NCBI RefSeq assembly: GCF_000518205.1
Contig: NZ_JADD01000004.1
Span: 62,001 to 126,000 of the forward strand
Origin: Hutsoniella sourekii ATCC 700629
GTDB taxonomy: Bacteria > Bacillota > Bacilli > Lactobacillales > Aerococcaceae
Length of the DNA: 64,000 nucleotides
Reading direction: 5' to 3'
Shown here: positions 54,593-62,857 of the stretch, one piece after another
Layout of the letters: each line of letters starts with the position of its first letter
Numbering within the stretch: the first letter of the stretch is position 1
The notes under the pieces: model-generated
What the model saw: only the letters and a program-made list of their open reading frames with translations
The model's database searches: none
What the model was told of the DNA's origin: nothing
Position numbers and translations under genes: made by a program

Positions 54593-55492
54593 TTACTTAG
54601 TTTCTGGCTCTTTCATATTCGAAAGAATGAGGACAGCAACTAACACAATCGCAATGCCCACAATTTCAAAGAAGCCAAAGGATTTGTTAAAGACGACAAC
54701 GGTTAGAACAGCTGCTAGCAAAGGTTCTAATGCTGTCATGATACTTGCTAAACTCGCTTCAATATACGCCGTACTTGATAGATAAGATAAGAAAGCCATC
54801 GCCGTACCAAAGACAATGATCAAGGCAAGAAGTAAGTAGGCTTGTCCGTCAAGCGTAAAGCCCGGCTTCCAAAATGGACTAAACACTTGAAAAACAATTC
54901 CTCCAAATAACATGCCCCAACCAACGACAAGCGGCGAACCATAAATCCCTTGAATTCTTCTAGGTTGTAAAGTATAGAAAGCAACCGCTACAGCAGAACC
55001 TAGACCCGTTATTAATCCCATCAAGGAAACATTTAAGCCAGCGAAGGATCCATTGGTAACAATTAAAACCACACCAAAAACCGTTAGTAAAACTAGAGAT
55101 AACTCACTGGCCCGCAGGTGTTTTTCTCCTCGGATAATTTGATAGAGATAAATAAAGATAGGCGAGGTAAATTGTAAAATCGTTGCTAAAGAAGCACCGC
55201 TAGTTTCAATTGTTTTGAAAAACAAATATTGAACCCCTACCATACCCAAAACAGCAAATAATATTAATTGTAAAGTATCGGATTTATCCTTAAAGATGCG
55301 GGTAATATCCTCTTTACGAATAAATGCAGCATAAAGTAAAATACAAATACCTGCAAAAAATAAACGAGTACTTACCAGCCATTCTGATGAGGCTGGGTAA
55401 TTGGCGAAGACGATTTGGGCTAATATTCCAGAAACGCCCCACATACTGCCACCAAATCCGGCTAATAAAATCCCTTTGAGTTTATTACTCAT
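54593..55492 (-). CDS. DMT/EamA family transporter
   Basis: 299 residues from the ATG at 55492, set by AGGAG eight bases upstream. Ten membrane helices in two EamA repeats (GFGGSMWGVSGILAQ early, AFLSYLSSTAYIEASLASIMTALEPLLAAVLTVV late). It moves a metabolite or amino acid; the neighbours suggest diaminopropionate or a related amino acid. First gene of the leftward dpaL unit and divergent from an AraC regulator. Confidence 0.8.
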   Translation of the reverse strand: MSNKLKGILLAGFGGSMWGVSGILAQIVFANYPASSEWLVSTRLFFAGICILLYAAFIRKEDITRIFKDKSDTLQLILFAVLGMVGVQYLFFKTIETSGASLATILQFTSPIFIYLYQIIRGEKHLRASELSLVLLTVFGVVLIVTNGSFAGLNVSLMGLITGLGSAVAVAFYTLQPRRIQGIYGSPLVVGWGMLFGGIVFQVFSPFWKPGFTLDGQAYLLLALIIVFGTAMAFLSYLSSTAYIEASLASIMTALEPLLAAVLTVVVFNKSFGFFEIVGIAIVLVAVLILSNMKEPETK

Positions 55493-55734
55493 AAGACACA
55501 CTCCTATATTAAGCTATGAGAGAAATCACTTTATGAATTAAATTATAATCCATGAAAGCCCTTTTTTCTTTAGTTATCGCCATAGAAAGTATCATTATTA
55601 TCCTTGGTTAGTCAGCTAAGTTGGTCATGAATATAACTTTTATCCTAAAAACTATCATTTAAAACCTAATTCCCCCTATTTAATTAGTCGATTTTTCATT
55701 CTTGTTTTACAATAGCTAGAAAAGAGGTGATAGA

Positions 55735-56619
55735 ATGAACAAGGCTAGTTCTCAATATTTAAATAATGGGCTAGAATTTCAAATCCATTTGGACCAAGAC
55801 CTAGAGGAAGCTGTACCCTTTATTGATGATCAATTTCCTATATCCGTAATCACTCAAAGTTTTTCGCTGGAAAGAAAAGATTATATTCCACTACATTGGC
55901 ATAATTATTGGCAATTGTATTGGGTGAAGAAAGGTAGTTTAGACTTTCAAGTAAATAGTCACCGATTTGAATTAAATTCTAGAAACCTGCTAGTCATGAA
56001 TAGTCGCCAATTTCACCAGTCTAAGGTTGCTCTTCAAGATACCCAAGCGATTTGTATTATTTTCGATATAAATTTTATCAATTCTTATCTTCTTGAACAG
56101 ATTGTAAAACCTTTTCTAAATAAGGAACCATTTACTTTCAAACTACTTCCAGTTAACAATGAGATTGAGCGCTTGCTTAGTTCTTTATTTGACGGTGAGA
56201 ACGCAACAATTCCCTATTTGTCAATCGCTAGTTTAATTACTCGTAGCCTCGATCAAGTAATCAATTACTTTGAAGGAGATCATGACTTTAATAGTCAAGA
56301 TCAAGTGCTATTCAATGAGATTTTATCCTATATTCAAAACAATTATGATAAACAAATTCGAGTTTCAGATCTTCTAAAACATGTAGGAATTAACAAAAAT
56401 TACCTTAATCAACTCTTTCATACTTACACTGGCCAGCCTCCAATCAAATACATTAATCAATTTAGGTTACAGAAGGCTCAACAACTAGTCATTTATACCG
56501 ATCAGCCTATTTCTGATATCGCATATAACTTAGGCTTTAGTCATATTTCTTATTTTATAGAACAATTCAGAAAAGAATATGGTCTTTCTCCTCTCCAATA
56601 CCGTAAACAATTTAGCTAA
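55735..56619 (+). CDS. AraC-family regulator with cupin domain
   Basis: 294 residues. The N-terminal sensor is a cupin (HWHNYWQLYWVKKGSLDFQV near 59-78). The C-terminal 100 residues form the double HTH (IRVSDLLKHVGINKNYLNQLFHTYTG, then ISDIAYNLGFSHISYFIEQFRKEYGLSP). It is divergent from the transporter-dpaL-ridA unit and convergent with the M20 gene, so it probably senses the substrate of this locus. The gap 55502-55734 should hold its sites; none could be defined. Confidence 0.85.
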   Translation: MNKASSQYLNNGLEFQIHLDQDLEEAVPFIDDQFPISVITQSFSLERKDYIPLHWHNYWQLYWVKKGSLDFQVNSHRFELNSRNLLVMNSRQFHQSKVALQDTQAICIIFDINFINSYLLEQIVKPFLNKEPFTFKLLPVNNEIERLLSSLFDGENATIPYLSIASLITRSLDQVINYFEGDHDFNSQDQVLFNEILSYIQNNYDKQIRVSDLLKHVGINKNYLNQLFHTYTGQPPIKYINQFRLQKAQQLVIYTDQPISDIAYNLGFSHISYFIEQFRKEYGLSPLQYRKQFS

Positions 56620-56624
56620 ATACA

Positions 56625-56657
56625 AAAAGAGACCCACCAATTTGTTGGGTCTCTTTT
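56625..56657. terminator. Bidirectional terminator between the AraC and M20 genes
   Basis: A 12-bp stem AAAAGAGACCCA/TGGGTCTCTTTT with a 9-base loop ends in T4 on both strands. Confidence 0.85.
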
Positions 56658-56676
56658 CCTTAAGGAGGACAATTAT

Positions 56677-57912
56677 TCAGCGAGCGAGTAATTTATCCAC
56701 TAATCGCTGATAAGCTTTAACACCTACTGCTATCTTATCTTCAGGGGTATCTTCTTCTTTGGCATGAGAAATACCTTCAATCGACATCACAAACATCATC
56801 ACCGTCGGAACAACTTTTGCCATTTCCACAGCATCATGAAGCGGCCCAGAATACATATTAGTTGGCTCACCAGTCTCATCTTCAACCGCTTCTTTACACA
56901 ATTCTATTAATTCATCGTCAAATAGTTGTGGAGCCACAGTATAAATTTCCTTCCACTCAACCGTACAGCCATTCGCTTCGGCCGCTTTTTTGCTTTCAGC
57001 TTGAGCTTGTTCATACATGGCTTGAAGATCTTTTGGATCGATTGTTCGTTGGTCTAAGGTAATTCGACATTTACCAGGAACAATAGTTACGACATCCGGT
57101 TCAACCGAAACTTCACCCACTGTACATACCGCATCGTATTTACGAGCAATTTCACGAAAAGCAATCGCAGATTCTGCTGCTGCTAAGAAAGCGTCGCGTC
57201 GTAACTCTGTTGGTGTGGAACCCGCATGGTCTGCTTGACCAGTGAAGATAATTTCGTGGCGTTCTACCCCACAAGCTCCATAGACACAGGAAATCGCCTT
57301 TCCAGTCTGTTCTAAGACAGGACCTTGTTCAATATGCATCTCTACATATTCACCAAGGTTGCGCTCTAACATCTCTTGGTGAGCATCATTCATCTTATAA
57401 ACGTCAACGCCGTAAGCAGCAAGGGCATCTTCAAATTTCACGCCGTCATGGTCTACCCGTCCTAGCATTCCTTCTAATTCAAATTTACCAGCAACCGCTG
57501 TTGATCCTAGGCATGAATGTCCATAGCGAGCCGCTTCTTCGTCAGCAAAGTCAACCACATAAATCGTTCGCTTAGGTTTCTTCCCTGATTGAGCGATTCT
57601 TCTTAACGCTTCAAGACCCACTAGAACACCTAGAGCGCCATCTAACCAACCCCCATTAGGTACAGAATCTAAGTGACTACCTAGAACTAAAGCTGGTAAG
57701 CTTGGATCTTCACCTTGTAGTTTTGTCCAGACATTTCCAGCAGAATCAATTTCTAAGCTTGCTCCTATTTCTTCTGCCTTCTGGCGGTACCAATCTCTAG
57801 CTTTTTGCCAAACGGGCCCCCAAGCTACACGGTGGGCACCGTCTTGATCAGCCGTTAAAGCCTGCAATTCCCTTAGATCCTTAATGACATTACTTGCACT
57901 TTGTTCATACAT
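56677..57912 (-). CDS. M20 family amidohydrolase (allantoate / N-carbamoyl amino acid type)
   Basis: 411 residues. Metal ligands lie in LGSHLDSVPNGGWLDGALG (His and Asp), DEEAARYGHSCLGS and EMHIEQGPVLE; FTGQADHAGSTP belongs to the dimer domain. This is the AllC/HyuC subgroup, which removes carbamoyl or ureido groups. Substrate could be an N-carbamoyl amino acid or allantoate; no other ureide gene is near. A perfect-looking cre site lies 58 bases before the ATG. Confidence 0.82.
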   Translation of the reverse strand: MYEQSASNVIKDLRELQALTADQDGAHRVAWGPVWQKARDWYRQKAEEIGASLEIDSAGNVWTKLQGEDPSLPALVLGSHLDSVPNGGWLDGALGVLVGLEALRRIAQSGKKPKRTIYVVDFADEEAARYGHSCLGSTAVAGKFELEGMLGRVDHDGVKFEDALAAYGVDVYKMNDAHQEMLERNLGEYVEMHIEQGPVLEQTGKAISCVYGACGVERHEIIFTGQADHAGSTPTELRRDAFLAAAESAIAFREIARKYDAVCTVGEVSVEPDVVTIVPGKCRITLDQRTIDPKDLQAMYEQAQAESKKAAEANGCTVEWKEIYTVAPQLFDDELIELCKEAVEDETGEPTNMYSGPLHDAVEMAKVVPTVMMFVMSIEGISHAKEEDTPEDKIAVGVKAYQRLVDKLLAR

Positions 57913-57969
57913 CTTATAAACACTCCTTATTTAAAATTAGTGATTTATCTCATGTATTTATCTTACAAG

Positions 57970-57983
57970 TGTAAGCGCTTGTA
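57970..57983. promoter_or_regulatory. cre site upstream of the M20 amidohydrolase
   Basis: TGTAAGCGCTTGTA lies within a larger inverted repeat TTACAAG/CTTGTAA. It predicts CcpA control of this catabolic gene. Confidence 0.65.
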
Positions 57984-58038
57984 ATCTTACAGATTTAATT
58001 TTTAAAATGTCATTATTAGCACAAAAAGGAAAATAGAA

Positions 58039-58065
58039 AAGCCGTCTCCCATAAGGAGACGGCTT
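58039..58065 (-). terminator. Terminator of the rpsU-yqeY unit
   Basis: AAGCCGTCTCC/GGAGACGGCTT with a 5-base loop and TTTTC on the minus strand. A second hairpin CGGGTGA/TCACCCG lies at about 58076-58098. Confidence 0.85.
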
Positions 58066-58103
58066 AGACTTGAGCGGGTGACGACAAGTTCACCCGTTGT
58101 ATA

Positions 58104-58553
58104 TTATGATTGCTGTAAAACAGATTTAACTAATTGGTTAACTTGTTGTCCATCTGCTTGGCCTTTAAGCTTAGCCATAACGGGACCCATTAATTGACCA
58201 AAATCAGCCATAGAAGTGGCATTGACTTCAGCCATAGTTTCTCGAATGACTTGAAGAATCTCTTCTTCAGAAAGTTGTTCAGGTAAGTAACGTTCAACAA
58301 TTTCCATTTCGCTTCTGACTTCTTCAACCAAATCATCACGTCCAGCAGCAGCAAACTCACTGGCAGAGTCACGACGTTGCTTCATCTCACGATTAATCAC
58401 CGTTAACTCTTGATCTGCAGTTAAGGGATCACTATGATTCAGCTGCTCATTTTGTAAGGCAGCCTTTAGCATACGCAGTGTCTTAAGGGATTCCTTATCT
58501 CTAGCCTTCATTGCCGCTTTAACGTCTTGGTTAATTTGTTCAGTTAATGACAT
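58104..58553 (-). CDS. yqeY: GatB/YqeY domain protein
   Basis: 149 residues, usual length. LTEQINQDVKAAMKARDKESLKTLRMLKAAL near the start and the closing DFGQLMGPVMAKLKGQADGQQVNQLV are standard for YqeY, related to the tail domain of the GatB amidotransferase subunit and probably tRNA-binding. It follows rpsU, the usual order in Firmicutes. Confidence 0.92.
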   Translation of the reverse strand: MSLTEQINQDVKAAMKARDKESLKTLRMLKAALQNEQLNHSDPLTADQELTVINREMKQRRDSASEFAAAGRDDLVEEVRSEMEIVERYLPEQLSEEEILQVIRETMAEVNATSMADFGQLMGPVMAKLKGQADGQQVNQLVKSVLQQS

Positions 58554-58576
58554 TTATTACACCTGTTTCTTTACAA

Positions 58577-58750
58577 TTAGAATTTTCTCTTACGTGCAGC
58601 TTCAGATTTCTTTTTACGCTTTACACTCGGTTTTTCGTAGAATTCACGTTTGCGAGCTTCTCTCAAAGTACCTGATTTAGAAACGTTACGTTTAAAGCGA
58701 CGAAGAGCGTCATCTAAGGACTCGTTATCACGAACGACTGTCTTTGACAT
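58577..58750 (-). CDS. rpsU: 30S ribosomal protein S21
   Basis: 57 residues. Starts [20 protein letters not shown] and continues with [13 protein letters not shown] and a basic [14 protein letters not shown] tail. This is an intact S21. GGGAGGAGG precedes the ATG by about seven bases. It lies upstream of yqeY and is cotranscribed with it. Confidence 0.96.
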   Translation of the reverse strand: MSKTVVRDNESLDDALRRFKRNVSKSGTLREARKREFYEKPSVKRKKKSEAARKRKF

Positions 58751-58911
58751 TTAGATTTCCTCCTCCCAAGCCTTAATTGAACCTATATTAGAGATTTCTC
58801 TAATAAAGATATGGTCTATTATAGCAAACTTGCTTTCTTTTTCAAGTGGCAATCGAATATTCCAGCTAATCTTGGCTCTAGAAGCTAGCTTATTGATAAG
58901 TCTGCCCTTAC

Positions 58912-59349
58912 TTAATCTTTACAATTCGGGCACAAGCCGAAAACCTCGAAACGGTGATAGTGAACCTCAACATCCTTAAGATCATCCGTAATTTGATCAA
59001 GTGGACAAACATGAAGAGGAATCACCTGGCCACAATTTGTACAAATAAAATGATGGTGGTGGCCTTGACTGCAAGCCATTCTAAAGAGTTGTTCCTGATT
59101 ATACTCGGTCGATTCTAGAATGCCCAACTTCTCAAAATCATATATGTTACGATAAGTCGTATTATAAGACATAGTCGGATGGTCTTCAGCTAGAATGGAA
59201 TGAATTTGTTGGGGCGTGCGATAACGGTTATCCTCAGCAAAAATTTCTAGAATTTCTTTTCTTTTAGGTGTTACCTTTAGCTTGCCCTCTTTAAGTTTTT
59301 CAATAGCTTCTTCTAATGTAATATTGTGTTGACAATGGTGGGAACCCAT
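58912..59349 (-). CDS. Fur-family metalloregulator, probably Zur
   Basis: 145 residues from the ATG at 59349, chosen because AGGAG lies nine bases before it. Winged HTH (residues about 25-80, RYRTPQQIHSIL, NTTYRNIYDFEKLGIL), then GHHHHFICTNCG and GLCPNC with the structural zinc cysteines. Zur is favoured over Fur or PerR because two palindromes of the Zur-box type precede a ZinT-like gene 3.4 kb away. That link is inference. Confidence 0.8.
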   Translation of the reverse strand: MGSHHCQHNITLEEAIEKLKEGKLKVTPKRKEILEIFAEDNRYRTPQQIHSILAEDHPTMSYNTTYRNIYDFEKLGILESTEYNQEQLFRMACSQGHHHHFICTNCGQVIPLHVCPLDQITDDLKDVEVHYHRFEVFGLCPNCKD

Positions 59350-59375
59350 TCTTCTCATCTCCTGGATTTTCTGAT

Positions 59376-60230
59376 ATGATAGAATCAACGATTATTGGAG
59401 GTACAAAGAAGTCTGAACCTATCTTGCACTATTATATACTATCGGATTCAATCGGTGAAACGGCAATCAAAGTCGCTCGGTCTGCTCTTGCTCAGTTTCC
59501 GAATTTACATACAGTATTACATAAATATACTTTCATTACAAACGAAGAAACCATCAAGACGATCCTAATTGATGCCGAAAAAAATGAAGGATTAATTTTT
59601 ATGACCATGGTCGACAACGATTTAGCTCGTTTTGTCGAAAAGTTTTGTATCCAAACGGGTTTGATCTGTTATAACCTAATTCAACCTTTTACCCTTGAGA
59701 TAGAAAGACGGGTTGGCATTCAACCGTCTAGCATTGCTGGGGCTCAACATGAACTCTCTCAGGAATATTTCGACCGCATCCGCGCAATAGAATACTGTAT
59801 GCACTATGATGATGGCCGTGATCCCAGTGGCCTAGAAGAAGCAGAAATCGTTATTCTTGGAATTTCTAGAACGGGTAAGACTCCCCTTTCCATGTACTTA
59901 GGAACCCTAGGCTACAAGACAATGAATATTCCCATTATTCCAGAAAATGATCCGCCTCAACTTCTCTTTGAAATTAATCATAAAAAGATTATCGGTCTAA
60001 CCAATGATGTCGAGGTCGTCAACCGGATGCGTGAATCCAGAATGATTGAATACGGTCTTGGCACCGGGTCTAAGTATGCCTCCCCTGAGCGCATCCAGCA
60101 GGAAATTGATTATGCGGATGATCTTTACCGGCAATTGGACTGCCCGGTCATCAACGTCGCTGACCGCTCGATTGAAGAATCAGCTTCGATTATCTTGGAT
60201 ATAATGAAATTACCTGTCCGCTACAACTAA
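59376..60230 (+). CDS. Pyruvate, phosphate dikinase regulatory protein (DUF299)
   Basis: 284 residues from ATG at 59376. YILSDSIGETAIKVARSALAQFP is the family start and LGISRTGKTPLSMYLG is the P-loop near 166. It adds and removes the regulatory phosphate on PPDK or PEP synthetase. Start problem: the strongest ribosome site (GGAGGT at 59397-59402) is followed by AAG at 59409, exactly where other members would have their ATG; the upstream ATG has no ribosome site. Confidence 0.85.
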   Translation: MIESTIIGGTKKSEPILHYYILSDSIGETAIKVARSALAQFPNLHTVLHKYTFITNEETIKTILIDAEKNEGLIFMTMVDNDLARFVEKFCIQTGLICYNLIQPFTLEIERRVGIQPSSIAGAQHELSQEYFDRIRAIEYCMHYDDGRDPSGLEEAEIVILGISRTGKTPLSMYLGTLGYKTMNIPIIPENDPPQLLFEINHKKIIGLTNDVEVVNRMRESRMIEYGLGTGSKYASPERIQQEIDYADDLYRQLDCPVINVADRSIEESASIILDIMKLPVRYN

Positions 60231-60262
60231 TTAGAACATACCTCTAATCACATCAAATAAGG

Positions 60263-60326
60263 ATTCCCATGCTGGAAGGAAGTCTCTAAAGAAAGTCATA
60301 GAGAGGCCTAAGCATGGGAATTTTTT
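60263..60326 (+). terminator. Terminator of the PPDK regulator gene
   Basis: An 11-bp outer stem ATTCCCATGCT/AGCATGGGAAT (60263-60273, 60311-60321) with a T6 run and an inner AGTCTCT/AGAGA stem. Confidence 0.75.
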
Positions 60327-60393
60327 ATTTTGATAGCTAGAGGTCTGATATTGTTATCTTATAGAAGATTCTCTATTCTTCAAACAAATGAAT

Positions 60394-61911
60394 CTAGATG
60401 ACTTGATTAACAGGCTCCCAATTTTCTGGCTTATCAATCGCTTCTTCTAACACCCCAGTATCAAAGTTGTAACGATAATAATGTAAAGTGGGAACTACTA
60501 GAGTTCCAGTTATAACTGGCTGACAAATAAAATAATCTTGACTATCCTCAATCATATTATAATCTGTCGCTCCTAAACCATAACCTAAATGTTCTTCAAG
60601 TGCGCGGATAGCCTGAAATGCTCTAGTATCTTGGGCTAACAAGATGCCATCATGATAAGATTTTAACCACCGATTCTTTAGCGGGTCATCCTCTGGAAAA
60701 TAATTGGTATCTCTTTGGAAAACCTCAAGATCGCAACGATACAATAAAAATCTTAAATAATTTAGAGCCTCGTTTTCTTCACTTGATAATTCTAATTGGT
60801 TGCTAATTACAAATGAATCATTATATAACCTTAATAACTCATTATGATCTGCTAATGTGGGATCATTGATTATATGACTAAGATCTTCGAATAATGCTTG
60901 AATGCCAGAATGCCAATTATCGCCAATTCCATACCCGTTTGAAACTATACTTTGATAATCACTAAAATCATCTTCAAATTCGATTGCTTGACTAGGTAAA
61001 GACTCCAATAAGTCTGGCCAAGGAGTCGAAAAATCTAGTGACATCACTGAATCGCTCTCCTCAACACCTGAATGCTCAAATAAATCAACCCCATACCCTC
61101 TTTGGCTATCAAATAAATAGCCTTCATCAATTGCTTCCAGTTCATTTGTCACCCAATTCAGTTGATAGAGTTGTCCCGAATCAAGCTCGTAAGCAAAGCG
61201 TGGCGATTCATCACCAATAGGGATGGGTAGTGTTGCAGCCGATTTAATCAGGTAGCCTGGTAGTCCTTCGTCTTCCACCCATGCTAAGTGACCTTGAATT
61301 TCTGGCACGATCCCTACCGTTTGTGCTAACGCTTGGTTAGCTGCCAATTCTTCTGGAGACCAATTAGCTTGACTAACTTCACTCAGGCTCTGAGACCAAT
61401 CTTTCTTGACTTGGGCAGGATTTTGTGGATCTTGAGGCTGATTTCTAGCATAAACATCCATGGCTAAATAGCACAAGCTACGAATATAGTTTACCCAAGC
61501 CAGCTCCTTGGGACTTAAGTCCCATTCGTCTTCTAGGATAAATGAATGAGAATAAACACGCTTCAAGAGTTTCCCTTGATTAGGACTTGAATCTTCCTTA
61601 AGACGGTCCAAGAGAGCGGGAATCATCGGATGCATGTCCTCCTCATCAAAGGTCAAGTCTGCAAAGTAAGGTCTTAAGTCATCTAGACCCCAACTGGATT
61701 CCTCAGGCAATTGGTCTAACACTTCCGTCCACTCTTGATGTAAGTCAATAGTAGAAACCTTCTCTGGTAGGGGCCAGTCAAGGCCCTCCTGATAGTCTTG
61801 GGCTAGTACCTGGGAATGCGAGATCAAAGGGTCAAATCCAGAAATAGGAGTTAAGAGAAAACTCGTCGATACAAGTAAAAGACTGCCAAATTTTATTAAC
61901 TGTTTTGCCAT
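60394..61911 (-). CDS. Secreted protein with internal duplication, unknown function
   Basis: 505 residues from ATG at 61911, eight bases after AAAGGAG. A signal peptide ends near VLA-QD at about residue 38. The mature protein is acidic. Two halves (about 45-265 and 295-505) share a pattern: LLKRVYSHSFILEDEWDLS versus LLRLYNDSFVISNQLELS; WVNYIRSLCYLAMDVYARN versus ALNYLRFLLYRCDLEVFQR; and a closing YELDSGQLYQL versus YNFDTGVLEEA. No known domain or catalytic motif recognised. Confidence 0.65.
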   Translation of the reverse strand: MAKQLIKFGSLLLVSTSFLLTPISGFDPLISHSQVLAQDYQEGLDWPLPEKVSTIDLHQEWTEVLDQLPEESSWGLDDLRPYFADLTFDEEDMHPMIPALLDRLKEDSSPNQGKLLKRVYSHSFILEDEWDLSPKELAWVNYIRSLCYLAMDVYARNQPQDPQNPAQVKKDWSQSLSEVSQANWSPEELAANQALAQTVGIVPEIQGHLAWVEDEGLPGYLIKSAATLPIPIGDESPRFAYELDSGQLYQLNWVTNELEAIDEGYLFDSQRGYGVDLFEHSGVEESDSVMSLDFSTPWPDLLESLPSQAIEFEDDFSDYQSIVSNGYGIGDNWHSGIQALFEDLSHIINDPTLADHNELLRLYNDSFVISNQLELSSEENEALNYLRFLLYRCDLEVFQRDTNYFPEDDPLKNRWLKSYHDGILLAQDTRAFQAIRALEEHLGYGLGATDYNMIEDSQDYFICQPVITGTLVVPTLHYYRYNFDTGVLEEAIDKPENWEPVNQVI

Positions 61912-61990
61912 CAATGTTGCTCCTTTCTATCGATAAATTAATTATAATCTATGAATAGCCTCCCGTCAGCTTAATATTGTTATTTTAAGC

Positions 61991-62032
61991 CTAAAAAGAA
62001 ACCCACTAAAAGAATAAACCTTTCAGTGGGTT
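61991..62032 (-). terminator. Terminator of the ZinT-like gene
   Basis: AACCCACT/AGTGGGTT plus inner A-T pairs, followed on the minus strand by TCTTTTTAG. Confidence 0.75.
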
Positions 62033-62048
62033 GAGTATGATAAATATT

Positions 62049-62750
62049 TTAGTGGTGCAACATCTCTTCTTTGATCGCTTGGCCATCCATCTGATTTGGA
62101 TAATAAGTTGGCCAGTTATCCATTTCTTCTAATAAATCTTCATGAGACTGGTCGCCAAAATAGATATGATAATGGCCAACCTTTGTGGGGCCAATTTCAT
62201 GGTCTGAAAATTGAACAGATTGCGGAGCTGCTTCGTCCCCATCAACCTTGCTGAATAGGTAGCGAACACCCTTCTTACCTGATTCATAGGTTAGAATTTC
62301 ATAACCCTGATATTCATATTTGCCAGTTACTGATTCTGCGCCTCGAATAAATTCAATGCTATCATCAGTGATGTTAATTTTATCAACATCCGTTTGATAA
62401 CCTTTTGTATAATACTCCTTATACTCTTCAGCTGTCATTTCACCACTTTCAGCCTTATGAGTCATTACTTCATCCAAGCTTCCGTCCTTCAAATAAGGAA
62501 AAACCGATTGCCATTCACCCGCCCAATCAGATAATTCTCGGTCACTGACCTCACTATCCTCAAAAATACCTTCTTGGTGGGGCTTTTTCTCATGGTCATG
62601 ATTATGATCGTGATTGTGGTCATGATCGTGATTATGATCGTGATTATGATCGTGATTATGAATTTCATCCACAGAATCAGTAGCCAATACCATCGATGGC
62701 ACACCACTTAATAAAGCTAAACTTGACAACATTAAAATACTTTTCTTCAT
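62049..62750 (-). CDS. zinT: ZinT/YodA-like zinc-binding secreted protein
   Basis: 233 residues. A signal peptide (about 1-23) is followed by a His-rich stretch of HDHNHD repeats (residues 31-53) and a ZinT lipocalin-like domain (LSDWAGEWQSVFPYLKDGSLDEVM, TKVGHYHIYFGDQSHEDLL, ending MLHH). It binds zinc outside the membrane and hands it to an uptake system. There is no lipobox, so it may be free or wall-held. Two Zur-type boxes precede it. Confidence 0.87.
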   Translation of the reverse strand: MKKSILMLSSLALLSGVPSMVLATDSVDEIHNHDHNHDHNHDHDHNHDHNHDHEKKPHQEGIFEDSEVSDRELSDWAGEWQSVFPYLKDGSLDEVMTHKAESGEMTAEEYKEYYTKGYQTDVDKINITDDSIEFIRGAESVTGKYEYQGYEILTYESGKKGVRYLFSKVDGDEAAPQSVQFSDHEIGPTKVGHYHIYFGDQSHEDLLEEMDNWPTYYPNQMDGQAIKEEMLHH

Positions 62751-62770
62751 AAATTTCCTCTTTCATTAAA

Positions 62771-62785
62771 TAGTAATTATTACGT
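62771..62785. promoter_or_regulatory. Zur-type box 1
   Basis: TAGTAATTATTACGT, close to the Gram-positive Zur box TCGTAATNATTACGA, lies about 20 bases before the zinT start. Confidence 0.65.
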
Positions 62786-62819
62786 TTTAAATATTAACAA
62801 GTTTTTCTTTGCTGGTCAA

Positions 62820-62834
62820 TAGTAATTATTACTA
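62820..62834. promoter_or_regulatory. Zur-type box 2
   Basis: TAGTAATTATTACTA, a perfect palindrome sharing 13 of 15 bases with box 1. It lies 35 bases upstream of it, between the ClC stop and zinT. Confidence 0.65.
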
Positions 62835-62857
62835 TTTAATTGAAATTTCATGAATTC

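Noticed and set aside
62590-62660. Repeated CATGATCGTGATT-type motif as a possible repeat array
   Set aside because: It lies in frame inside zinT and simply encodes the His-Asp-His-Asn stretch.
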